The notes beneath the pieces are model-generated. The model was not told the origin of the DNA and did not search any database. It saw only the letters and a program-made list of their open reading frames with translations. From G965222505 sp965222505 (GTDB lineage Bacteria; Bacteroidota; Rhodothermia; Rhodothermales; DATKEJ01), in NCBI GenBank assembly GCA_965222505.1, contig OZ244956.1:1798001-1862000 (forward strand): 64,000 nt of DNA. Reading direction: 5' to 3'. The position numbers and the translations under genes were made by a program. Shown piece after piece: positions 49,443-57,591 of the stretch (positions within the stretch are counted from its first letter, which is position 1; the number at the start of each line of letters is the position of its first letter).

Positions 49443-52400
49443 TTAATTGGCCAGAGGCACCTGAGAAGCCTGACCATTGGCGGGCAACCAGACGTTCAGG
49501 AAATCAAACGCCGTGGGGCTGCCGTTCATGTCAAAATCACCACTATGGTAACCCGAAGGCCCACCATTGACCGGCAACCATTCGTTCAGAAAATCGAAGG
49601 CTGTCGTGCTGTCATTGGCATCGCCGTCGCCACCCCAGAGGCCGTACACACCGCCCCCGAGGCCGATCATGGCATTGCTTCCGAAAGCAGCCCCCCCATC
49701 GAACGATACCATCGTCGACGTTGAGGACAGCGCAACAGCCACATCGGTCATCGCCGAAAGGTGGTTGCGATGGTCGACCACCACGTAGTAGCTCCCGGAA
49801 GACACGCTAAATGACAGCGGACTGGTACCGTCCACATCCGTGATCGTACCATCGCTGTGCAACAGACCGGCCGCCGTGTCTTCAATGGTCATCGGCGGAG
49901 CCATGGGGTCTCCAGTGTAGAGATGCACCAACACCCAATCGGCCATCGTGGCAGGTGCAGCCGCAATCGTTTCTGTCCCTGCATAATTCCAGGGGGCCAC
50001 ATTGTAGGGCTGGGCCAACGGCAATAAGCCGCCCATGTTCAGGTCTGTGTTCATAACACCCGCTCCTGCGTAGGGTCCGGCCAGAAAGACATCGGCAGCT
50101 ACTTTCACATTCAGGTTGAGCAACTCCAGATACAGTACGGTGCCGTCGTGATCTGAGGAGAACAGGATGGTATTTGTGCTGTCCAGATAGGTCTCGGCTG
50201 CGTCGGCGTTGCCACGTGCAAAATCGAATGCATTCACGGCCAGTGCGGCAGAACCACTAAAGGATGCCTGCGCAGCAGCAGACGGGATAATGGTGCTGCT
50301 GGTCAGGATGTGATCCAGTACCTGCGCACTACCGTTGAAGATAAAGGAATACCGATCTGCGGCGGGCAAGGACAATACCTGATTTGTCAGCGCCGGGGTC
50401 ACGATGGGGGTTACTGGAATTTCGGCGCCAAGCGGGTCTGGAGTGCCGGTAATCTGGCCCAGCACATCCACGTACCCATCTGTGAACTCATAGGCGTTAA
50501 AGTCGCCAATCACCACCAGGTCATTCCCCTGCCGGGCCTGGACCATGTTGGCTACTGATTTGGCCTGTTCGCTACGTTTGGTTTTGACCCGGATGGCCTC
50601 TGAGCCCTCAATCCCGCCGAGCGAACGTTGGTGCACATTGAGCACCTTCACCGGCGTGACGGGCGTAGTAGCCGTAAAATCCCCTTCGAGCAGGAGCGGA
50701 GGCCGGTCGTGCAATGTTTCGGGGAGTGATGTAATCGGGTTGATATAGGTCTCCGCCGCGCCGAGTTGGGTGATTACCACATTCCCCACCGTACTGCCAT
50801 TCACCAGATAACCCACATCAATGCCGCCGATGTCATTGCCTTCCACAACGTAGGGCGTGTACGTCGGCCCCCCGTCGGTCTGGATTTCATCGGCGAGGTC
50901 TTGCAAGACGCTCAGGCGTTCGACCTCCTGTACCCCGACGATGTCCGGCGCTTTCATCTGCCCCCGAATGAACGCCGAGAATTTAGCCAGACGGGTTTCA
51001 TATTCCTGTGTGTCTAATATGGTATCATCGTCCTCCGGGCCAGGGTCGTTGATGTTGTTGAACAGCCGGAACAGGTTAAGCGAGCCGATCATGACTTCGC
51101 TCGCCGTGGGGTCCCGAACCGGAGCAGGCTCATCGGCAAAGGCGGGAGGCGTCACATTCAGCGTGCTGGCGAAGAGTTCGTAGTCCCCAAACTCATACCC
51201 AATGATTCCGGTGGCACTAAACGTGGAACCGGCGTAAATTGGATCATTGGGCAGGCCGAACTTGTCCACATCCATCTCGAAGACTTCCGGGTTTCCGTCC
51301 CAGGTGGGCGGACCACCGGGGGACTCGATCCCCGGCTCCCGGTAGGCCCGGCTGGCTCCAGCGGTGATGTACACCTCGGCGATGGGATCGCTCCCAAAGC
51401 CCTGGTTTGGACCGGAGATCACCCCGCTGGCAATTTCGACCAACATCCCTTCGTACGGCTCGAAATCCGTACCCGGTGCATTGGGTGAAGGCAGCGCCGC
51501 ATTAAACTGAATGGCGGTCGGTACCGGGCCACACGAGGCGACCACCGTAACGACAGGGCCGCTTGTGAATTCCGTCATGCCGAAAAACTCATCCACTTCT
51601 CCGGTTACGTCTACACAATCACCGACGCTCACCGTTGGGGCGCTTCCGGTGTACACCAGAATCCCGTTGGAGGTCGCGGGGTCGGCATCATCCCGTGCGT
51701 CGGGGGTTTGGATGGCGAAGCTGTTGGGGCCGACGGCGGTAACGATGTTGTCTTCAGTCGTGACGATCACGCCATCGAAGGGACTGGCGGCCCCACTGCC
51801 CTGCACCTCAAAAATTTCGGCCAGGGCCGGGGGCGGGTCGTTGGTGGTGCCCGGCGTGGGACTCCGCTGAATGTAGGTGGAAGTGTTGAGCGGGGTACCA
51901 CCATCCGGTAAGCGGCTGTTGGACTGGGTGGTCCCACTGACGGCGGCCTCGTTGATCTGCGGCTGACCAGGGGTCAAGATGGTGAGCAGGTTGACATCGT
52001 CGGGGTCGTTGGTGTCGTAGACCAGCGCATCGACGATGTTGGTGGCCGTCGGGAGTGTGCCGTTCGGGAAACTGGTGGCATCGTCCAGGTAAAGCGCTAC
52101 GGCATCCTCTCCGTTCTGAATAAGGTTGGTGGTTCCGGATCCGACTTCCAGATCACAGTTGGACACGTTGGCAGCATCACCACAATAGACAAAAAAGCCG
52201 TCGGCACCCAAGGATTGACCGTCCAGGTCCACGGCCAGATATGAGACATCACTGGGATTATCCCCATTGTAGAACACTAGCACATAGCCGTTCAGGGACA
52301 GGCTGGGGGTACCGTATAGCTCCACAAATTCAGCCGCGTCGGTGCTGGCCTGGTCGGCATCGACTTCGTTAATTACCACCTGGGCATTCAGCGCAGGTGC

Positions 52401-52457
52401 GAGGCCAAAAAGTAAAAAGAGTGGGAGCCAACAGAGGGGGGTAACAATACGTTTCAT
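49443..52457 (-). CDS. Secreted nuclease-like protein: lamin-tail and endonuclease/exonuclease/phosphatase domains
   Basis: A 1004-aa protein from the ATG at 52457 (signal IVTPLCWLPLFLLFGLAPAL before NAQ); the longer frame from 52655 has no sensible N-terminus. Domains: lamin-tail (VINEVDADQASTDAAEFVEL), an OB-like ExeM-type region (TAVGPNSFAIQTPDA, GDCVDVTGEV), then an EEP nuclease domain (PDIVGVQEVERLSVL, NVHQRSLGG, LVVIGDFNAYEF, FSSDHDGTVLYLEL; Glu, Asn and His of the fold present). At the C-terminus are two dockerin-like repeats, GDGDANDSTTAFDFLNEWLP and GDFDMNGSPTAFDFLNVWLP. It resembles ExeM extracellular DNases, which release phosphate or nucleotides from environmental DNA. Confidence 0.88.
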   Translation of the reverse strand: MKRIVTPLCWLPLFLLFGLAPALNAQVVINEVDADQASTDAAEFVELYGTPSLSLNGYVLVFYNGDNPSDVSYLAVDLDGQSLGADGFFVYCGDAANVSNCDLEVGSGTTNLIQNGEDAVALYLDDATSFPNGTLPTATNIVDALVYDTNDPDDVNLLTILTPGQPQINEAAVSGTTQSNSRLPDGGTPLNTSTYIQRSPTPGTTNDPPPALAEIFEVQGSGAASPFDGVIVTTEDNIVTAVGPNSFAIQTPDARDDADPATSNGILVYTGSAPTVSVGDCVDVTGEVDEFFGMTEFTSGPVVTVVASCGPVPTAIQFNAALPSPNAPGTDFEPYEGMLVEIASGVISGPNQGFGSDPIAEVYITAGASRAYREPGIESPGGPPTWDGNPEVFEMDVDKFGLPNDPIYAGSTFSATGIIGYEFGDYELFASTLNVTPPAFADEPAPVRDPTASEVMIGSLNLFRLFNNINDPGPEDDDTILDTQEYETRLAKFSAFIRGQMKAPDIVGVQEVERLSVLQDLADEIQTDGGPTYTPYVVEGNDIGGIDVGYLVNGSTVGNVVITQLGAAETYINPITSLPETLHDRPPLLLEGDFTATTPVTPVKVLNVHQRSLGGIEGSEAIRVKTKRSEQAKSVANMVQARQGNDLVVIGDFNAYEFTDGYVDVLGQITGTPDPLGAEIPVTPIVTPALTNQVLSLPAADRYSFIFNGSAQVLDHILTSSTIIPSAAAQASFSGSAALAVNAFDFARGNADAAETYLDSTNTILFSSDHDGTVLYLELLNLNVKVAADVFLAGPYAGAGVMNTDLNMGGLLPLAQPYNVAPWNYAGTETIAAAPATMADWVLVHLYTGDPMAPPMTIEDTAAGLLHSDGTITDVDGTSPLSFSVSSGSYYVVVDHRNHLSAMTDVAVALSSTSTMVSFDGGAAFGSNAMIGLGGGVYGLWGGDGDANDSTTAFDFLNEWLPVNGGPSGYHSGDFDMNGSPTAFDFLNVWLPANGQASQVPLAN

Positions 52458-52698
52458 CGTAGAGGGGTGGTTCAACACCATCGGATGAGACGAATGATCC
52501 AAGCGAGGGACACATCCGAAGGTGTATGTGCGCAGAAAAGGTCCGACTGGTCCGGAGAGGGTAAATGACTCGACCGCCGGTTTTCTCAAGGTTGCGAATG
52601 CAGGGAGCGTGTGGTGCTGCAATGTATAAAACAAGCGCCGGTATACACAAGGCATCCCAGCGCTTTTTCGGTTATGATTGTATTAATCCTGCTTGACG

Positions 52699-53004
52699 TC
52701 AGGACGCATTCATATACATTGCACGGAGTACCAGGGAAATGAGCGTCACGGCTGTGACTGCGAGTGTGATGTACATCGCCTTTTTCATCCGGGGTTCAGT
52801 CCACTTCATGGACACCCAGATCGAGCCAATCAAGCCCAGCACCAATCCCCCCAGGCCGTACATGAACACCATGGCCCCGCCTGCCAGACCGGCATCGTCG
52901 GGAATCAAAAACATGGCGGCCAGAAAACCGGCGACCCAGAAGGCATTAAAGCACACCAGCAAAACAAACCCAACGGCATACAGGTTTTTTTTGCTTTTCG
53001 TCAT
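52699..53004 (-). CDS. Small three-helix membrane protein
   Basis: A 101-aa protein with a Lys-rich start (MTKSKKN) and three hydrophobic segments: AVGFVLLVCFNAFWVAGFLA, then FMYGLGGLVLGLIGSIWVSM, and ITLAVTAVTLISLVLRA. There is a basic loop after the second helix. The family is not recognised. Its ATG overlaps the stop of the lipoprotein gene by 4 bp, so the two are co-translated. The 241-bp gap after it, up to 52458, holds no gene I can see. Confidence 0.7.
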   Translation of the reverse strand: MTKSKKNLYAVGFVLLVCFNAFWVAGFLAAMFLIPDDAGLAGGAMVFMYGLGGLVLGLIGSIWVSMKWTEPRMKKAMYITLAVTAVTLISLVLRAMYMNAS

Positions 53005-53591
53005 GGCCCTGCTTTGCCAGGTAAGCCGCTGTAGATGCCACCTGAAGCCGTAAAGTTACCGGATATGGTAATATTAACTGGGGTGCTCTCGCCCGTGGTA
53101 GTGTTGATGACATTACCTGAGGCCGTAATGTTGACCGACCCCTTAATGCGGTTTTGATCGGAATCCGTGACCCGGAGCGTACCCGCTACAGTACTCCCCG
53201 TCGCGACCGATCCTGACGCAGAGAAGGAAAAGATGCCGCCAAAATCGTTGTCGCCAGCCGTGTCAAAATCGCCTTCAATGAAGTCGAGGACGGCATACGT
53301 TCCGTTTCCTGGTCGCTCTGCGGTGTTTTTGACCAGGATGACACTCTCCGCAGTGGTCTGGCTGGCCGTGCCACTACTGAAAGTAAAGGCAAAGCCCTCG
53401 CTGCCGTCGGCATTGGTGCCTCCGGCAAACGCAGCAGTACCTTCAATGGTCTGCGTGACATCTCCGGTGACGTTGAAGCTGAAGGTGGCCTCATCGAGAT
53501 CGTCCTGGTCCAGGCCGCCTTCATTGCTGTCACAACCAGCAACCCAGAGGACAAACACAAAAAGCGGAATAAGTACAAAAAGACGTTTCAT
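53001..53591 (-). CDS. Secreted lipoprotein, 196 aa, beta-rich
   Basis: The signal peptide MKRLFVLIPLFVFVLWVAGC ends with a lipobox Cys followed by DSNEGG, which predicts export and lipidation. The mature part is rich in Thr, Ser, Gly and Val (for example VTGDVTQTIEGTAAFAGG and GSVNITASGNVINTT), suggesting beta-sandwich or repeat folding. No enzyme motif is seen. An ATG two codons upstream (53597) is also possible. The gene overlaps the small membrane protein gene by 4 bp, so they may work together. Function unknown. Confidence 0.75.
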   Translation of the reverse strand: MKRLFVLIPLFVFVLWVAGCDSNEGGLDQDDLDEATFSFNVTGDVTQTIEGTAAFAGGTNADGSEGFAFTFSSGTASQTTAESVILVKNTAERPGNGTYAVLDFIEGDFDTAGDNDFGGIFSFSASGSVATGSTVAGTLRVTDSDQNRIKGSVNITASGNVINTTTGESTPVNITISGNFTASGGIYSGLPGKAGP

Positions 53592-53802
53592 GAACATGTA
53601 AATGAGGTTTAGGATGGTTAAGTAAAAAACGCGTGCTCTGATACAAGGCGTACAATTTTGCGAAGAAAAGGGTCACGGGCTACTTTTGCAAGACCAAACA
53701 TAACATTGTAGCTCCTCGGAGGTTTTCCTACTTTGTACAACCACGACACCATGCGCACGGCCTGTACGTGCGCCTCAAGCGGCCTCCTCAACCTCCTCTG
53801 CC

Positions 53803-54735
53803 ATGCCATACACCTCTCAAAAGTCCGGCACTACCCAGGTCCAACCGGACCCAGCCGCGCTCAATCAACGCCCCAACAACGAACCCCTCCGGGTCCTCTC
53901 GGAAGCCGATTGGGCCTTCTGGAAACACAACGGCTACGTCATCATCCCGAATGCCGTGCCCCAGGCCAACCTCGATGCGGTGATCGACCTGCTCTGGACG
54001 TTTCAGGAAATGGACCGAAATGATCCATCAACGTGGTATCGACCGCCCCTTCGACAAATCGAAATGACTGAACTGGTCAACAGCGGCATGGTGGAAGTCT
54101 ATAACCACCAGGCCCTCTGGGGCAACCGGCAACACCCCCACGTTTATGATGCGTTCGTCGATGTCTGGGGCACCGAGAAACTGTGGGTTACCATTGACCG
54201 GGCCAACCTGAACATGCCCATCCGGCCCGGCCATACGTTTGAAGGCTTCATCCATTGGGACATCGACACCGGCCTCGACCCCCTCCCCGTCGGGGTGCAG
54301 GGCACACTTACCCTCAACGATACGACGGAGGACATGGGCGGCTTCCAGTGCGTGCCGGAACTCTACCGCAATTATGCCGAATGGGTCCAAACCCAGCCCG
54401 CCGACCGCAACACCTGGATGCCGGATGTGACGGGGTTTGAAGTCGAACGCGTCCTCACTAAAGCCGGCGATCTGCTGATCTGGGACAGTATGCTCGCCCA
54501 CGGCATCCGCCCCAACCATTCAGACACGCCCCGCATGGTACAGTATATCTCCATGATGCCGGCCCAAGAACATGACGAAGAGCGCAAAGCATGGCGGATT
54601 GCTTCATGGCGGGACCGGTTGCCCCGCGAAGGTTTTGCCTTCCCCGGTGATCCTCGCGGCTGGGAACAAATTCATGCCGAAACCGCCAAACTCACCCCCC
54701 TGGGCGAGCAATTGTTGGGGCTACGCGGGTGGTAG
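53803..54735 (+). CDS. Phytanoyl-CoA dioxygenase (PhyH)-family Fe(II)/2OG oxygenase
   Basis: A 310-aa cytoplasmic oxygenase. The iron triad is H151 and D153 (FIHWDIDTGL) and the distal His at 233 (WDSMLAHGIRPNHS), with the 2-oxoglutarate-binding Arg nearby. The family hydroxylates small molecules or free amino acids, ectoine and natural-product intermediates; the substrate cannot be read from the sequence. It stands alone between a lipoprotein gene pair and a truncated NAD(P)-binding gene. It is 30 kb from the RiPP cluster, so no link is claimed. Confidence 0.85.
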   Translation: MPYTSQKSGTTQVQPDPAALNQRPNNEPLRVLSEADWAFWKHNGYVIIPNAVPQANLDAVIDLLWTFQEMDRNDPSTWYRPPLRQIEMTELVNSGMVEVYNHQALWGNRQHPHVYDAFVDVWGTEKLWVTIDRANLNMPIRPGHTFEGFIHWDIDTGLDPLPVGVQGTLTLNDTTEDMGGFQCVPELYRNYAEWVQTQPADRNTWMPDVTGFEVERVLTKAGDLLIWDSMLAHGIRPNHSDTPRMVQYISMMPAQEHDEERKAWRIASWRDRLPREGFAFPGDPRGWEQIHAETAKLTPLGEQLLGLRGW

Positions 54736-54819
54736 GATTTTGCCTGTCTTTATTCCGGGCGACCACGAGGGTCGCCCCTCCAAACTTGCGATGATGATAG
54801 GGGGTGAGAAAGATTCAAT

Positions 54820-54957
54820 ATGGAGAAACACATTTTGGTGGCGGGTGCTTCGGGGCAACTGGGGCGGCATTTGCTGAAGGCGTGCAAAACGCAGCCATCA
54901 ATATGGGTGCGTCCCGGTCGGGCGACCCTTGTGGCCACCCCTCAACTTGAAAATTGA
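54820..54957 (+). pseudogene. Truncated NAD(P)-binding (SDR/NmrA-type) fragment
   Basis: An ATG opens a 45-codon frame starting MEKHILVAGASGQLGRHLLK, the exact beta-alpha-beta start with GxxGxxG of NmrA-like or epimerase-type reductases. After KACKTQ the sequence becomes unrelated and stops. Such proteins normally have 200-300 residues, so this is the 5' stub of a deleted gene. The rest of the 54736-55024 gap shows no gene. Confidence 0.6.
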
Positions 54958-55024
54958 TTGCTCCATTTACTGTATGTTGCTATCCTTTACATAAGCGTGT
55001 CATACGTACCCCGTCCGATATACT

Positions 55025-55459
55025 ATGCCTCGTATTTGGAAAAATGAAATGTCCCTGGATGGCGCAAATGCCATAGGCCAGGGGTGTATGGTGGAACATC
55101 TCGGGATTGTCATAACGGAAATCGGGGACGATTACCTGAAAGCCACAATGCCGGTGGACCGCCGCACGATGCAACCCATGGGCCTGCTTCACGGGGGCGC
55201 TTCAGTGGCCCTAGCCGAGACCCTGGGCAGTACCGCTGCTTATGGCTGCATCGACCCGTCACGGCAACAGGTTGTGGGCCTGGAAATCAATGCCAACCAT
55301 GTACGGGCCGTCCGTAGTGGCCTCATTACCGGCACCGCACGGCCTCTGCACCTGGGCCGCACCACCCAACTCTGGGAAATCCGGATTGAAGACCAACGCG
55401 GCAAGCTGGTCTGCATTAGCCGCCTGACCCTGGCCATCCTCACCCAACCTGACGCCTAA
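55025..55459 (+). CDS. Hotdog-fold acyl-CoA thioesterase (PaaI/MenI-like)
   Basis: A 144-aa thioesterase of the PaaI/YdiI branch. The active-site region is PMGLLHGGASVALAETLGS, where the Glu is catalytic and HGG positions the thioester. The N-terminal VEHLGIVITEIGDDYLKATM and the final strands are standard. The closest functional analogues hydrolyse dihydroxynaphthoyl-CoA in menaquinone synthesis or phenylacetyl-CoA-type thioesters; no men gene is nearby to decide. It is followed after 3 bp by the RpiB-type gene. The reading frame starts with ATG and uses expected codons. Confidence 0.85.
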   Translation: MPRIWKNEMSLDGANAIGQGCMVEHLGIVITEIGDDYLKATMPVDRRTMQPMGLLHGGASVALAETLGSTAAYGCIDPSRQQVVGLEINANHVRAVRSGLITGTARPLHLGRTTQLWEIRIEDQRGKLVCISRLTLAILTQPDA

Positions 55460-55462
55460 CCG

Positions 55463-55930
55463 ATGAAGATTGCGGTCAGTACCGATGAACGGACGCATCT
55501 GGTAGATGTGATTCTGAACGAACTCGAAAAGCGCGGCCATGAGGTCGTGTACTTTGGGCCAGCACCGGGTGGAGCCGATATGGATTGGCCGGTGGTCACG
55601 TTGCAGGCCGTGGACCGGGTCACCGAGGGCGAGGCTGAGGAGGCCATTGTGATGTGCTGGACCGGCACCGGCTGCTCGATTGCCGCCAACAAGGTGCCGG
55701 GTATCCGGGCTGCGCTTTGCGGGGATGCCGAGACGGCCAAAGGCGCGCGCATCTGGAACCATGCGAACGTACTGGCCCTGAGCCTCCGGGCCACGCCGGA
55801 ACCCGTCGCCAAAGAAATCCTCGACCAATGGTTCAACACCCCGTTCAGCGACGATGACTGGAACCACCAACAAATGGCCCGGCTTCGGGAAATCGAGCAG
55901 AAGCCTCCGTCTCCCCTCCTCAATACCTAA
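55463..55930 (+). CDS. RpiB/LacAB-family sugar-phosphate isomerase
   Basis: A 155-aa protein related to ribose-5-phosphate isomerase B, which interconverts ribose 5-phosphate and ribulose 5-phosphate. The catalytic Cys region is VMCWTGTGCSIAANKVPGIR, followed by AALCGDAETAKGARIWNHAN and VLALSLR, the usual substrate-binding strand. The start, MKIAVSTDERTHLVDVI, is the standard first strand although DH is replaced by DE, so substrate preference may differ from the E. coli enzyme. Only 3 bp separate it from the thioesterase, implying co-transcription. Confidence 0.85.
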   Translation: MKIAVSTDERTHLVDVILNELEKRGHEVVYFGPAPGGADMDWPVVTLQAVDRVTEGEAEEAIVMCWTGTGCSIAANKVPGIRAALCGDAETAKGARIWNHANVLALSLRATPEPVAKEILDQWFNTPFSDDDWNHQQMARLREIEQKPPSPLLNT

Positions 55931-56117
55931 AAACAAGATCACTACGCCTCTAACCTGTGGGATAACAGTAAGGAGATGCCATTGATGATCCTTTGCCATA
56001 AAACCACCCCGACCTGAGCCGGTGGGCCGTCTCGGAACGTAGCAGAACGTCTTGATCTTTGGTTCTTTGGATCAAGCCAAAGAACACCCCCTGGATGTTA
56101 AATCCATAAATAACATC

Positions 56118-57485
56118 ATGAAACACATTCTCCCCATATTCCTATTGTCAACGGCCCTGTGGGGCTGCCCCATGGATCCTCAACCCCCGAACTTCATCAT
56201 CATCTACGCCGATGACCTCGGCTATGGCGATCTAGGCAGCTTCGGAGCTACCGACATCCGCACCCCACACCTGGACCGTATGGCTGACGGCGGCCTGACC
56301 TTCACTTCATTCTATTCGATCTCCCCGGTCTGTAGCCCCTCACGGGCCGGCTTGCTCACGGGCCGGTATCCCATCCGCATGGGCATCCACCATGTCTTTT
56401 TCCCCGAAAGCTGGACCGGCATCGACCCCGAAGAAATTACCCTCGCCGAAGCCCTCAAAACGAAAGGCTATGCTACCGGCCATATCGGCAAATGGCACCT
56501 GGGGCATCATCATCCGTACCTGCCACGCCAAAACGGTTTTGACGAATACTTCGGCATTCCCTACAGCAACGACATGGCAGGCGTAGTCTATCTACGGGGC
56601 AATGATGTGGTGGAAGACTCCGTAGATCAACGCTTTACCACCCGGCGGTACACCGAGGAGGCCCTCGATTACATCGAACGCCACCAGAACAAACCCTTCT
56701 TCCTGTACCTTGCCCATAGCATGCCGCACGTACCGATCTATGCCTCTCCCGAATTTGAGGGCAACTCCCCCGGCGGATTGTACGGCGATGTAATTGAGGA
56801 AATCGACTGGAGTGCCGGGCAGATCCTGGAGAAACTAGATGAACTCCGCCTCGCAGAGAAAACCCTGGTCGTCTTCTCCAGCGACAACGGCCCGTGGCTG
56901 GTGATGGAAGACCACGGCGGCTCAGCGGGAATCTTGCGCGAGGGCAAACAAACCACCTTCGAAGGCGGCATGCGGGTGCCCACCATCGTCCGCTGGCCGG
57001 CCCGCATCGCAGGCGGACGCACCTACGACGGCCTCGCCACCATGATGGACTGGTTCCCCACCTTCCTCAACCTCGCCGATACACCTCTGCCCGACGACCG
57101 CCCCATTGACGGCGCAGATTTAACTGCTGTCCTCGAAGACACCGGCCCCCGCACCGGCGATGCCCTGGCCTATTACTACAGCGGTGAACTCCGCGCCTAC
57201 CGCATGGGCGACTGGAAAGTCAAGCTGCCCTACCTCGGCAATCCGGGCTACCCGTGGACCAAAGCCCTGGCTGCCCATGATACCCTCCTGTTCAACCTCC
57301 GCACCGACCCCGGCGAACAACACAACCTCGCCGCTGCCGAACCGGATACCCTGGCTGCACTCATCGCCGGAATAGGCGCGTTTGTTGATGCCCTTGGCCC
57401 CGTGCCTCCGGGTAAAGTAGTGCGTCTGCCGCAGGATAACAGCCACTATGGGTATCTGGAGCAGAAACATGCGGCTGAGCAATAA
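56118..57485 (+). CDS. Secreted arylsulfatase-type sulfatase lipoprotein
   Basis: A 455-aa sulfatase from the ATG at 56118 with signal MKHILPIFLLSTALWGC and a lipobox Cys at residue 17; the open frame extends to 56052 without improving the start. The formylglycine site is VCSPSRAGLLTGRYPI (Cys72), and metal residues lie in IIYADDLGYGDLG and VVFSSDNGPW. Cys must be converted to formylglycine by an FGE or anSME activating enzyme, not seen here. Sulfatases in marine bacteria remove sulfate from algal polysaccharides or glycans. The protein is probably anchored in a membrane facing the periplasm or outside. Confidence 0.92.
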   Translation: MKHILPIFLLSTALWGCPMDPQPPNFIIIYADDLGYGDLGSFGATDIRTPHLDRMADGGLTFTSFYSISPVCSPSRAGLLTGRYPIRMGIHHVFFPESWTGIDPEEITLAEALKTKGYATGHIGKWHLGHHHPYLPRQNGFDEYFGIPYSNDMAGVVYLRGNDVVEDSVDQRFTTRRYTEEALDYIERHQNKPFFLYLAHSMPHVPIYASPEFEGNSPGGLYGDVIEEIDWSAGQILEKLDELRLAEKTLVVFSSDNGPWLVMEDHGGSAGILREGKQTTFEGGMRVPTIVRWPARIAGGRTYDGLATMMDWFPTFLNLADTPLPDDRPIDGADLTAVLEDTGPRTGDALAYYYSGELRAYRMGDWKVKLPYLGNPGYPWTKALAAHDTLLFNLRTDPGEQHNLAAAEPDTLAALIAGIGAFVDALGPVPPGKVVRLPQDNSHYGYLEQKHAAEQ

Positions 57486-57591
57486 TAACAGGCTTTCGAC
57501 AATGCAATACACCCTCAAAATGTCATCGCGCAGATCGACATGGGATGGCCACGTCGCCGCTAGCGTCTCCTCGCCATGACACAGTGATGGC

